DNA of 11,417 nt from Candidatus Kuenenia stuttgartensis (GTDB lineage Bacteria; Bacteroidota; Bacteroidia; Flavobacteriales_D; Crocinitomicaceae). The notes under the pieces are model-generated. The model was not told the origin of the DNA, ran no database searches, and saw only the letters and a program-made list of their open reading frames with translations. Position numbers and translations under genes: made by a program. Every line of letters starts with the position of its first letter. The first letter of the stretch is position 1. Location: positions 1 to 11,417 of the forward strand of contig CALPRR020000069.1 in the NCBI GenBank assembly GCA_943326025.2, given 5' to 3'. Positions 1 through 6,975 of this stretch are shown one piece after another.

Positions 1-467
1 AAAGGTGTTAAAATAAACGGATCATTTTTATGGAATGGAATCAATCCTTTGGGTAAATTTCCATAACCCATCCCATGTTCATTCAATAAATAAGAAACAA
101 ATTCATCTAATTCAACATCGTGATTTTTTAATTTTTTACGAATTGAAATAGGTAATTGTTGAAAAAATGCAAAATCAGAAATATGATTTAAAAAACGTTC
201 GACTTGTCCTCTATTCTCTTCATTTGGCTCTTCTAAAAAATCAAATAAGAATTGAAACATTCTTGATCCCGACCCTGAAGCTGGAATAAAAAAACAAGAG
301 GTGAAATCTGTATTTTCAAATAATCTTATTTTATCAACAATCTCATTTTTAGAAAACGTCAAAATACCATCGTTTATCTTACAAGGTGCTTCTAATTTTA
401 CTTCTGGATGATTTCCAATAACCTTATTTTTTTGTTCCTCAATTTTTGAATTTGGTACAATTGTCAT
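1..467 (-). CDS. DUF4301 family protein (partial, C-terminus beyond left edge)
   Basis: An open frame of 155 complete codons reads leftward from an ATG at 467 and leaves the window, so only the N-terminal part is present. The start is well fixed because an in-frame TAG lies at 477-479, four codons upstream. I recognise the DUF4301 family from PASGSGSRMF at residues 62-71 and from PKGLIPFHKNDP at 139-150, both close to what I recall of that Bacteroidota family. The function of DUF4301 is not known to me. The PASGxxSRMF loop resembles the glycine-rich N-terminal loop of sugar nucleotidyltransferases, but that is only a resemblance. No signal peptide or membrane segment is visible, so a cytoplasmic protein is likely. 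The gene is divergent from the methyltransferase gene to its right, with about 32 bases between start codons. Confidence 0.85.
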   Translation of the reverse strand, partial: MTIVPNSKIEEQKNKVIGNHPEVKLEAPCKINDGILTFSKNEIVDKIRLFENTDFTSCFFIPASGSGSRMFQFLFDFLEEPNEENRGQVERFLNHISDFAFFQQLPISIRKKLKNHDVELDEFVSYLLNEHGMGYGNLPKGLIPFHKNDPFILTP

Positions 468-499
468 GATAATATTCTAAAGTTTTGTTTATTTGTACT

Positions 500-1267
500 G
501 TGAACATACTTTCTGAATACATATCCTATTTTTTTAAAGCAAAAGGACGTCACGGTACGCATTCACCTTTTGTTTATCAATTTGTCAGTGAATGTTTAAA
601 AACAAATATGGACAATAATTTTGTTTTAGAAAGAAAAAAATTATTCAATTCTTTAAAAAACGATAAAAAAACTATAGAAATAACTGATTTTGGTGCTGGT
701 TCAAAACGTTTAGGTAATATAAGAAGTTTAAAATCTATTTTCAAAACAAATACCTCCAAAGGAAAATATGGTGTTTTACTTTATAAAATAACTAAATTTT
801 ATAAACCAAAAAACATATTAGAATTAGGCACTTCACTTGGTGTTGGCAGCTTTCATTTTTCAAAAGCAAAAAATGATTCTAAAATTATCACTTTAGAAGG
901 TTGCTCTGAAATTCATAACGTTGCAGTTAAAAATTTAAACAATACAAATTGTAAAAATGTTAACTGTATCAATTCGACTTTTAAAGAATATTTAATAGAA
1001 AATACAGACCAAAAATTCGATCTCATTTTCATAGATGGACATCATGATGGTGAAGCTTTATTGAATTATTTAGACCTTCTAAAAGAAAATTCACATAACG
1101 ATACAATTTTCATTCTAGATGATATTCGTTGGAGCGACTCAATGCTAACTGCTTGGAATAAAATTATTCAATCCACTGAATATAATTTAACTATGGATCT
1201 ATTTCGAATGGGAATCATCATACAAAGAAAACAGCAAGTAAAAGAGCATTTTATAATAAGATTTTAA
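500..1267 (+). CDS. class I SAM-dependent O-methyltransferase-like protein
   Basis: The 255-residue protein has a Rossmann methyltransferase fold: ELGTSLGVGS (108-117, SAM-binding motif I), TLEG (131-134, acidic end of strand 2), DLIFIDGHH (174-182) and ILDDIRWS (205-212). GRHGTHSPFVY near the N-terminus and DFGAGSK (63-69) are hallmarks of a Bacteroidota-specific family usually annotated as class I SAM-dependent methyltransferase; the IDGxH and DD motifs resemble catechol-type O-methyltransferases. The substrate is unknown. No membrane segment is seen. I chose GTG at 500 because it puts the HGxHSPF motif about 18 residues from the start, as I recall for relatives; TTG at 485 would add five residues, and no ATG is available near the N-terminus. 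The 108 bases downstream hold only a weak A/T hairpin at 1277-1293 and no terminator, so read-through into the FkbM cassette is possible. Confidence 0.88.
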   Translation: MNILSEYISYFFKAKGRHGTHSPFVYQFVSECLKTNMDNNFVLERKKLFNSLKNDKKTIEITDFGAGSKRLGNIRSLKSIFKTNTSKGKYGVLLYKITKFYKPKNILELGTSLGVGSFHFSKAKNDSKIITLEGCSEIHNVAVKNLNNTNCKNVNCINSTFKEYLIENTDQKFDLIFIDGHHDGEALLNYLDLLKENSHNDTIFILDDIRWSDSMLTAWNKIIQSTEYNLTMDLFRMGIIIQRKQQVKEHFIIRF

Positions 1268-1375
1268 AAGGAAAGAATTGAATTTAGTTCAATAGGTGAT
1301 TTCAAAGATTAATTTAAATAAAAATACTATTTTTACTTTCTGTTAAAAAAAATAAGTTTCTATAAATTATTCTAA
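1268..1375 (+). promoter_or_regulatory. intergenic region ahead of the FkbM/GT4 cassette
   Basis: This 108-base A/T-rich gap separates the methyltransferase gene from the cassette. TAAGTTTC (1353-1360) is a one-mismatch -7-like box 15 bases before the ATG, without a recognisable -33 element. ATTGAA-TTTAG-TTCAAT (1277-1293) is a weak hairpin with no T-tract. The cassette may have its own promoter here, but the support is thin. Confidence 0.2.
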
Positions 1376-2284
1376 ATGCAATTACTTTATAAAATTTTCT
1401 ATTTTCCATTATTTAATTTAATTATCAGATCTATTTTAAGACCTTTTAGATCGAGTATTTCTTCAAAATTCAAAATTCCTATTAACGGGATTATTAGTGT
1501 AAAAACTGAAAAAAATCAAAAAATATATTTTACTTCAAATGAAACTTGTCCAATGGCAAAAATTCTCTTCTGGGAAGATCGTGGTTGTACATTTGAATTT
1601 TCTATCATTTTTAAAGAATTAGTAAAAAACTCACGATCATTTTTGGATATAGGTGCAAACGTTGGTTACTATTCATTATTGGGTAAGACTATTAATCCAA
1701 ATTTAAATGTAATTGCTTTTGAACCATCAAAAGGACCAAAATATTTCTTTAAAGAAAATGTTAAATTAAATAATCAAAGTTCAATTATACTTGTTGAAAA
1801 AGCTTTAGGTGATAGTGATGGTGAAATTGATTTTTATGAAGAAAAGAATCAAAAATATTTGTACAGAGAGCACCATGCAAGTGGAATTGGTAATACAATA
1901 AATAGTTGGGGCATTGAAAATTTCACTAAATACAAAGTGGAGTTAACTACTTTAAACAATATTATTGAGCAATTAAACATTACTGATATTGATTTAATAA
2001 AAATAGATACAGAAGGAACTGAGGATAGAATATTTATAGGTGGATTAGAACAAATAATAAAAAATCAACCTATCATCATATGCGAAGTACTAGAAGGAAA
2101 AATAGAAGATCAAATACAAGATATTATTGTCAATAAATTACAGTATAATATCTTTCAATTTCAATCTAAATCAAATAAACTAAAAGAAATTAAAATAATC
2201 AAAGACGAAAACCATAATCATGAGAGTAATTATTTTTTCGTTCCTACTTCAAAAATACATTTAATAAAACAATTCATTTCTTAA
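1376..2284 (+). CDS. FkbM family methyltransferase (first of two)
   Basis: This 302-residue protein is a SAM-dependent methyltransferase of the FkbM family, whose members typically O-methylate sugars or polyketide-type hydroxyls. FLDIGANVGYYS (from F89; D91-G97 is SAM motif I) is followed by IAFEPS, the acidic end of strand 2, and by LIKIDTEGTE (207-216), the IDxEGxE signature of the family. IIICEVLEG closes the core. The N-terminus (residues 1-24) is hydrophobic and basic, without a clear cleavage site, so membrane association is possible but unproven. The ATG at 1376 is preceded by an A/T-rich stretch with no Shine-Dalgarno site. It is the first gene of a tight cassette: the next FkbM gene starts 10 bases after its stop. 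The sugar acceptor cannot be told from sequence. Confidence 0.9.
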   Translation: MQLLYKIFYFPLFNLIIRSILRPFRSSISSKFKIPINGIISVKTEKNQKIYFTSNETCPMAKILFWEDRGCTFEFSIIFKELVKNSRSFLDIGANVGYYSLLGKTINPNLNVIAFEPSKGPKYFFKENVKLNNQSSIILVEKALGDSDGEIDFYEEKNQKYLYREHHASGIGNTINSWGIENFTKYKVELTTLNNIIEQLNITDIDLIKIDTEGTEDRIFIGGLEQIIKNQPIIICEVLEGKIEDQIQDIIVNKLQYNIFQFQSKSNKLKEIKIIKDENHNHESNYFFVPTSKIHLIKQFIS

Positions 2285-2294
2285 TAACATTTTC

Positions 2295-3179
2295 ATGAGC
2301 GATTTTATGCCCAAAATATTAAGAGCTACAATTGCTCCTCTTATTTTTAATAAATCAACCTATTTATTAGGAATGGTTTTAATTAGATTCTCTCGGAAAT
2401 TACGAACTAGAAAGTATACAAAAGGTGTAAAAAATTTACCCATTATTATAAAAAAATGTATGGGTAATATTACTATGAAAGTCGATAAAACAAGTTATAT
2501 GGGCGGAAGTATTTATTGGTCAGGCTTTCATCATGTTAATGAAATAGTATTTTTAAATAATTTCCTTCAACCAAATATGGTTTTAGTTGATATTGGTGCA
2601 AATCAAGGAGAATTTTCACTTTTTGCAGCTTCTAAACTAACTGAAGGTAAAGTTATATCATTTGAACCAGTTAGTAAACAGCATGGGATGTTAACTGAAA
2701 ATATTACGCTAAATTCATTTAAGAATATAATTGTGAATAATTACGGTTTATCAGATCAAGTTGCATCACTTCCAATTTACACTTCTTTAAATGAAGATTT
2801 ACATTCTGGAATACATGAAGGATTATCAACTTTATTTGCAACTGGAGATCGAGTTGACCTTGAAGAAACGATTGATTTGAAAATATTTGATATTGAATTT
2901 GAAAATAAACTCGAAAAAATCGATTTTATAAAAATTGACATTGAAGGTTCTGAATTATTTGCTTTAAAAGGTATGCGAAATCATTTGTCAAGATTTAAAC
3001 CGATGATATTGATAGAATTAAACGATGATACTTTTGGTGCTGCGAATTACACAGTAAAAGATGTTACTGATTATTTAGAAGAATTTGGCTATCAAGCTTA
3101 CACACTTTTCCGAGGAAAAATCACAAAACATGAGGGAGCATTTTCAACATGGGGGAATTATATTTTTAAAGCAAATTAA
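2295..3179 (+). CDS. FkbM family methyltransferase (second of two)
   Basis: This 294-residue protein is a second FkbM-family SAM methyltransferase. It has VDIGANQGEFS (from V98; D99-G105 is motif I), VISFEPVS (strand 2 acidic end), DFIKIDIEGSE (210-220, the family signature) and MILIELNDD. It differs from its upstream neighbour throughout outside these motifs, so the pair is not a recent duplication and the two enzymes probably act on different positions or sugars. The N-terminal 30 residues are hydrophobic and basic with no lipobox. ATG 2295 lies 10 bases after the preceding stop; ATG 2307 is an alternative only four codons later. Its TAA stop directly abuts the GTG start of the glycosyltransferase gene in the same reading frame, which implies translational coupling. 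The target is probably a surface glycan, inferred from context only. Confidence 0.9.
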   Translation: MSDFMPKILRATIAPLIFNKSTYLLGMVLIRFSRKLRTRKYTKGVKNLPIIIKKCMGNITMKVDKTSYMGGSIYWSGFHHVNEIVFLNNFLQPNMVLVDIGANQGEFSLFAASKLTEGKVISFEPVSKQHGMLTENITLNSFKNIIVNNYGLSDQVASLPIYTSLNEDLHSGIHEGLSTLFATGDRVDLEETIDLKIFDIEFENKLEKIDFIKIDIEGSELFALKGMRNHLSRFKPMILIELNDDTFGAANYTVKDVTDYLEEFGYQAYTLFRGKITKHEGAFSTWGNYIFKAN

Positions 3180-4289
3180 GTGGATAATAAAGTATTGTTT
3201 ATTTCGCATTGGTTACCTAGTGATGAATATCCAACAAAAGGTATCTTCATTAGAAAACATGCTGAAGCAATTGCTGAATTTTCTCAAATCACTGTTATAC
3301 ATTTCGATATTGAATCATCAAAAGATATTTTCAAATTAGAGTTAACAGAATCAATTGAAGATAATTATGTAAAATACTGTATAAAAATTAGATCTAAATA
3401 TTATAAGTTTTTATACTTCGCACTTCCATATCAATACTATTTATTCAATCGTTTATGTAAGAAATTCTCAATTGATATATCAAAATTCAATTTAGTTCAC
3501 ACAAACATTTTATTTCCCTCTGCTATTATCGGATATAAAATTTCAAAAAAACACAAACTACCACAATACCATACTGAACATTGGTCAAAAGTAAACCATT
3601 TTTTCAAGTCAAACATTTATAAGAAAATTGGTTTAAAAGCCTATCAAAATTGTAAAAGAATATCTGTTGTTTCTTCTTTTTTAAAAAATGAAATTAAAGA
3701 CTATTTGAATCTAGAAAAAGTTGAAATTATTCCTAACATCATTGACTCAAGTGAATTTCAATTCAAAAACAAAGTTAAGATCAATACAATTCAATTTTGT
3801 GCAATTGCACAATGGAATTCACCTAAAAATCCTTTTTATTTCCTAGATGCGCTTGAACAATTATCAAATGATTTAGATTTTGAAATTAATCTGATCGGAG
3901 AAGGAAAGCAAATTGAAGAAATAAAAAATAAAAAATATAATTTCAAAATCAATTATTTAGGCTTACTAAAATCAGATCAAATTAACACAATTCTTCAATC
4001 AACAGATTATTTCCTACATGGTTCTGATTACGAAACATTTTCTGTTGTAATCGTTGAAGCATTAGCTACTGGAACACCCGTTCTTACAAGTAATATTGGA
4101 ATAGCTAAAAGTATTATTAGCATTGAAAATGGATTCATTTGTGAAAACAATTCACTTGATTGGAAAAACAATATCCTTAAAGCAATTGAACTAGATTATT
4201 ATCACTCAAAAATTGCAGATTCAATCAAAGGAATGTTTGATAAATCAACAATATCTAAACTATTCAAAGACTTTTACAGTTTAAAATAA
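3180..4289 (+). CDS. GT4-type glycosyltransferase (GT-B fold)
   Basis: The 369-residue protein looks like a retaining glycosyltransferase of the GT4 type, which transfers a sugar from a nucleotide-sugar donor to a growing glycan. Seen in order: VLFISHWLPS and GIFIRKHAEAI in the N-terminal acceptor domain, YHTEHW (H131, H134), IPNIID between domains, a donor-side lysine K216, GEGK at 240-243, and ETFSVVIVE (E285 and E293), the EX7E motif that contacts the donor sugar. The arginine usual in the 'GR...K' strand of GT4 enzymes appears replaced by Q211 in AQWNSPK. The start must be GTG 3180: an in-frame TAA lies immediately before it, the N-terminal motif begins at codon 5, and the only other Met is residue 352. 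No membrane segments are seen. It is the last gene of the cassette and converges on the GlmU-family gene with 2 bases between stop codons. Confidence 0.9.
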   Translation: MDNKVLFISHWLPSDEYPTKGIFIRKHAEAIAEFSQITVIHFDIESSKDIFKLELTESIEDNYVKYCIKIRSKYYKFLYFALPYQYYLFNRLCKKFSIDISKFNLVHTNILFPSAIIGYKISKKHKLPQYHTEHWSKVNHFFKSNIYKKIGLKAYQNCKRISVVSSFLKNEIKDYLNLEKVEIIPNIIDSSEFQFKNKVKINTIQFCAIAQWNSPKNPFYFLDALEQLSNDLDFEINLIGEGKQIEEIKNKKYNFKINYLGLLKSDQINTILQSTDYFLHGSDYETFSVVIVEALATGTPVLTSNIGIAKSIISIENGFICENNSLDWKNNILKAIELDYYHSKIADSIKGMFDKSTISKLFKDFYSLK

Positions 4290-4291
4290 TC

Positions 4292-4312
4292 CTATTTCTC
4301 AGAAATAGTTTT
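4292..4312 (+). terminator. possible intrinsic terminator for the glycan cassette, inside the 3' end of the GlmU-family gene
   Basis: A perfect inverted repeat, CTATTTCT (4292-4299) and AGAAATAG (4301-4308), is followed on the plus strand by TTTT (4309-4312). In RNA it would form roughly a 7-bp stem with a 3-base loop. The stem is A/T-rich with few G-C pairs and the U-tract is short, so it is weak. It lies 2 bases after the glycosyltransferase stop and includes the stop codon and last codons of the convergent gene. On the minus strand it is followed by GATTATTTT, so it might serve both directions. Confidence 0.4.
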
Positions 4313-5425
4313 CAAAATACTGATTTCAGCCTCGCTTAGTTCTAATCCTCTCCTATTCATCATATTATTAGAGTATTCAATTGCTTTATCGAAACGGAAA
4401 GAAACTAATTGAGATGGCTCACCCCAACTAAATGAAGGTACGTATTTATCTGGAAAACCTGAACCATAAACATTTGAAGAAACACCAACTCCTGAAGCAG
4501 TGTTAAACATGGTATTAATTCCGCATTTACTATGATCCCCCATACAAACGCCCATGAATTGAATGTCCGTTTTTTCTTCTTTTCCTGTTTCAAAAGAATA
4601 AGTTGAAACATTACCGTAGTTATTTTTCAAATTTGATGTATTTGTATCTGCACCCAAGTTACACCACTCACCTATCAAAGCATTCCCTAAAAAGCCATCA
4701 TGACCTTTATTAGAATAAGCTTGAAAAACAACATTATTTACTTCACCACCCACTTTACAATGAGGACCTAATGTAACAGCACCATATACCTTTGTTGCTA
4801 ATTTCAAAGCACTATGTTCGCACATAGCAAGAGGACCTCTAACAACTGATCCTTCCATGATTTCAGCATCTTTTCCAATATAAATCGGGCCAGTTTTAGT
4901 GTTTAAAATTGATGCCTCAACAACAGCACCTTCTTCTAAAAAAATCAATGATTCATCACCAATAACAACATTTGTATCAGATAAAGTTTGTGATACCCTA
5001 CCATTCGTTATTAATTTAAAATCAGCTTTTAAAACAGCATCGTTTTTCTGGTAAATGTGCCATCTATTTTCTAATATGATCGGTTCTTCACCTTTAAAAT
5101 CTATTTTATTTGACGCATTTCCTGTTTTTGCAATCCAAATTGAATTAAACATCAAAATTGAATCTGATTCTAAATGACAAATTGAAGCTACAACATCTTC
5201 ATTCGGAATGATTTGAGCATTTACTTGAATTCCATCCACTGATGACAAAGTATATTTAGCTTGTAAATAAGATTCAGTAATGAAAGTTACTTCGGCATCA
5301 GGCAAAAACAATTTCCAACGTTCGTCATTCGTAAAAATCCCCATTCGAAGATTACCCAAAGGACGAGTCAATGTTAAAGGTGCAAAACGCAAATGTAAAC
5401 CGTTATCATGCAATTGTAATTTCAT
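4292..5425 (-). CDS. GlmU-family protein (putative sugar nucleotidyltransferase/acyltransferase with left-handed beta-helix)
   Basis: The 377-residue protein matches the Bacteroidota 'GlmU family' (TIGRFAM alt_bact_glmT type), predicted from family annotation to act in UDP-GlcNAc synthesis as diphosphorylase and glucosamine-1-phosphate acetyltransferase. The N-terminal part has APLTLTRPLGNLRMG (15-29). The C-terminal half is a left-handed beta-helix of hexapeptide repeats from about 150 to 325, with KVGGEVNNVVF (224-234), SNKGHDGFLG (238-247; H242 is the likely acetyltransferase-type histidine), IGEWCNLGAD and NLKNNYG. The classical GxGTRM loop of GlmU is not visible at the N-terminus, so activity should be treated as predicted. 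I chose ATG 5425; an in-frame TTG at 5431 adds two residues. The start overlaps the last 20 bases of the upstream symporter gene, so the two are very probably co-transcribed. Cytoplasmic. Confidence 0.87.
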   Translation of the reverse strand: MKLQLHDNGLHLRFAPLTLTRPLGNLRMGIFTNDERWKLFLPDAEVTFITESYLQAKYTLSSVDGIQVNAQIIPNEDVVASICHLESDSILMFNSIWIAKTGNASNKIDFKGEEPIILENRWHIYQKNDAVLKADFKLITNGRVSQTLSDTNVVIGDESLIFLEEGAVVEASILNTKTGPIYIGKDAEIMEGSVVRGPLAMCEHSALKLATKVYGAVTLGPHCKVGGEVNNVVFQAYSNKGHDGFLGNALIGEWCNLGADTNTSNLKNNYGNVSTYSFETGKEEKTDIQFMGVCMGDHSKCGINTMFNTASGVGVSSNVYGSGFPDKYVPSFSWGEPSQLVSFRFDKAIEYSNNMMNRRGLELSEAEISILKTISEK

Positions 5426-6875
5426 CTTCAATCAATTTAGTTTTACTAAAAGTATATAATAAAGTAAATGTTATTAAACCATTCAAAATCAACATTTCAT
5501 TACCAAATTTATAACCTCCAAATAATTTTTCAGAATATAAATCTAAAATAAAACATATCACTGGAGAAAGAATGCAAACAATCGGAACCATGAAATTTCT
5601 TAAGGCTCTTTTTGTTAATATTCCAAATGAAAACAAACCTAAAAGTGGACCATAAGTGTAACCTGCAATTACAAATATTAAATCGATTATACTTTTATCA
5701 TCTTTCCATTTAAAGAAAAACACTAATAAAGTAAAAATGACAGCAAAGGTTAAGTGTATTTTTTTTCTTAAACGAGTTTGTTGTTGCTCATTTAAATCTG
5801 TTCGTCTTTGAAAGCCTAGAATATCAATACAAAAAGAAGAAGTCAACGCAGTAATCGCACCATCTACCGAAGGGAAAAGTGCTGAAATTAAACCAATTAT
5901 AAAAATAATGAAAATACCTTGAGGTAAATGATCACGAACAATTGAAGGAAACATATCATCCGGTTTATATTCCCATCCATTTCTTTGAGCATACAAATAA
6001 AGAATACCTCCTAAAAACAAGAACAAAGCATTTACTAAAAGTAAAACAAATGAAAATGATAAAATATTTTTCTGTGCGTCCTTCAAACTTTTAACACTGA
6101 TGTTTTTCTGCATCATTTCTTGATCCAAACCAGTCATAGTAATCGTTATAAATGCTCCTCCTAAAATATGTTTTAAGAAATAATCTTTCTTTAAAGGATC
6201 TGTTCCCCAAAGGCTTGTCATGTTTTTATGTTCTAAATGCGACCACATACTCGACCAATCCCAACCTAAAACATCTTTGATAGAAAAAATACAAACCACC
6301 AAAGCCAATAACATAAAAACCGTTTGTAAAGTATCTGTCCAAACGATTGTTTTCACCCCTCCTTTTAAGGTATACATTACAATCATTGCCATAATTAAGC
6401 AAGTGGTAAACCAAAAAGGAAGATTCAATTCATCGAACACAAATATTTGTAACACATTGATTACTAAATACAATCTAACAGTTGCACCTAAAGTTCTTGA
6501 GATTATAAAATATCCTGCCCCCCATTTATAAGCGCTAAATCCTAATCTGTATTCTAAGTAACGATAAATTGAGGTTAAATTATATTTATAATATAATGGC
6601 AGCAAAACATATGAAACCACAAAATACCCTATGAAAAATCCAATTACCAATTGATAATAGTGCCATCCTCCTGCTCCAACGGCTCCTGGAACAGAGATAA
6701 AAGTAACTCCTGAAAGGGAGGTCCCAATCATACCGAAAGCTACTAAATACCAAGGACTTTGCTTATTTCCTGAGAAAAAAGATTCTGAATTTGCTCCTTT
6801 AGAAGTGAAATAGGAAATACCTAATAGAATTCCGAAATAACATATTAAAACAAGAACAATCAATACTGAAGACAT
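5406..6875 (-). CDS. sodium:solute symporter (SSS family)
   Basis: This 489-residue inner-membrane protein has about 13 hydrophobic segments and belongs to the sodium:solute symporter family (LeuT fold), which couples Na+ entry to uptake of sugars, amino acids, sialic acid or other solutes. Family marks are the N-terminal segment followed by SKGANSESFFSGNK (25-38), GMIGTSLSGVTFISVPG (48-64) in TM2, GGVKTIVWTDTLQ (172-184) and ALFPSVDGAITALTSSF (332-348) in TM8, where S346/S347 sit in the region of the second sodium site. The length is normal. The substrate cannot be predicted from these motifs. ATG 6875 gives the expected N-terminus. The last 20 bases overlap the start of the GlmU-family gene; a link to amino-sugar supply is tempting but is only an inference from that overlap. 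Confidence 0.92.
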   Translation of the reverse strand: MSSVLIVLVLICYFGILLGISYFTSKGANSESFFSGNKQSPWYLVAFGMIGTSLSGVTFISVPGAVGAGGWHYYQLVIGFFIGYFVVSYVLLPLYYKYNLTSIYRYLEYRLGFSAYKWGAGYFIISRTLGATVRLYLVINVLQIFVFDELNLPFWFTTCLIMAMIVMYTLKGGVKTIVWTDTLQTVFMLLALVVCIFSIKDVLGWDWSSMWSHLEHKNMTSLWGTDPLKKDYFLKHILGGAFITITMTGLDQEMMQKNISVKSLKDAQKNILSFSFVLLLVNALFLFLGGILYLYAQRNGWEYKPDDMFPSIVRDHLPQGIFIIFIIGLISALFPSVDGAITALTSSFCIDILGFQRRTDLNEQQQTRLRKKIHLTFAVIFTLLVFFFKWKDDKSIIDLIFVIAGYTYGPLLGLFSFGILTKRALRNFMVPIVCILSPVICFILDLYSEKLFGGYKFGNEMLILNGLITFTLLYTFSKTKLIEDEITIA

Positions 6876-6975
6876 ATATCAATAATTTAGATTGTAAATA
6901 TAAGAATACATCATGAATAGAATCTCTTAACTAAATGAAGTTGTTAGCAATTTGTTGTTAGTTTGCTGTTACCAA
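6876..6975 (-). promoter_or_regulatory. intergenic region upstream of the symporter gene, with a weak -7-like box
   Basis: This 100-base gap separates the two symporter genes. On the minus strand TATATTTA (6902-6895) matches the Bacteroidota -7 box TAnnTTTG at all fixed positions but the last and lies 19 bases before the start codon; no -33 TTG is in place. On the plus strand a TTGTTAG motif occurs twice, 14 bases apart (6941-6947 and 6955-6961). No convincing terminator follows the upstream gene, so read-through is possible. Confidence 0.25.

Noticed and set aside
1277..1293. Hairpin ATTGAA-TTTAG-TTCAAT after the first methyltransferase gene as a terminator
   Set aside because: Only six mostly A-T pairs and no T-tract follow; such repeats are expected by chance in this A/T-rich sequence.
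3085..3339. An 84-codon plus-strand frame across the FkbM/GT4 junction
   Set aside because: It overlaps two well-supported genes in a different frame, and its sequence is a frameshifted shadow of the glycosyltransferase N-terminus.
6220..6531. A 103-codon plus-strand open frame antisense to the sodium:solute symporter gene
   Set aside because: It is fully covered by a well-supported gene on the other strand and has no family resemblance.
6941..6970. TTGTTAG direct repeats between the symporter genes as an operator
   Set aside because: Only two exact copies of a low-complexity 7-mer are present, with a loose third (CTGTTAC); there is no symmetry or other support for a regulator site.
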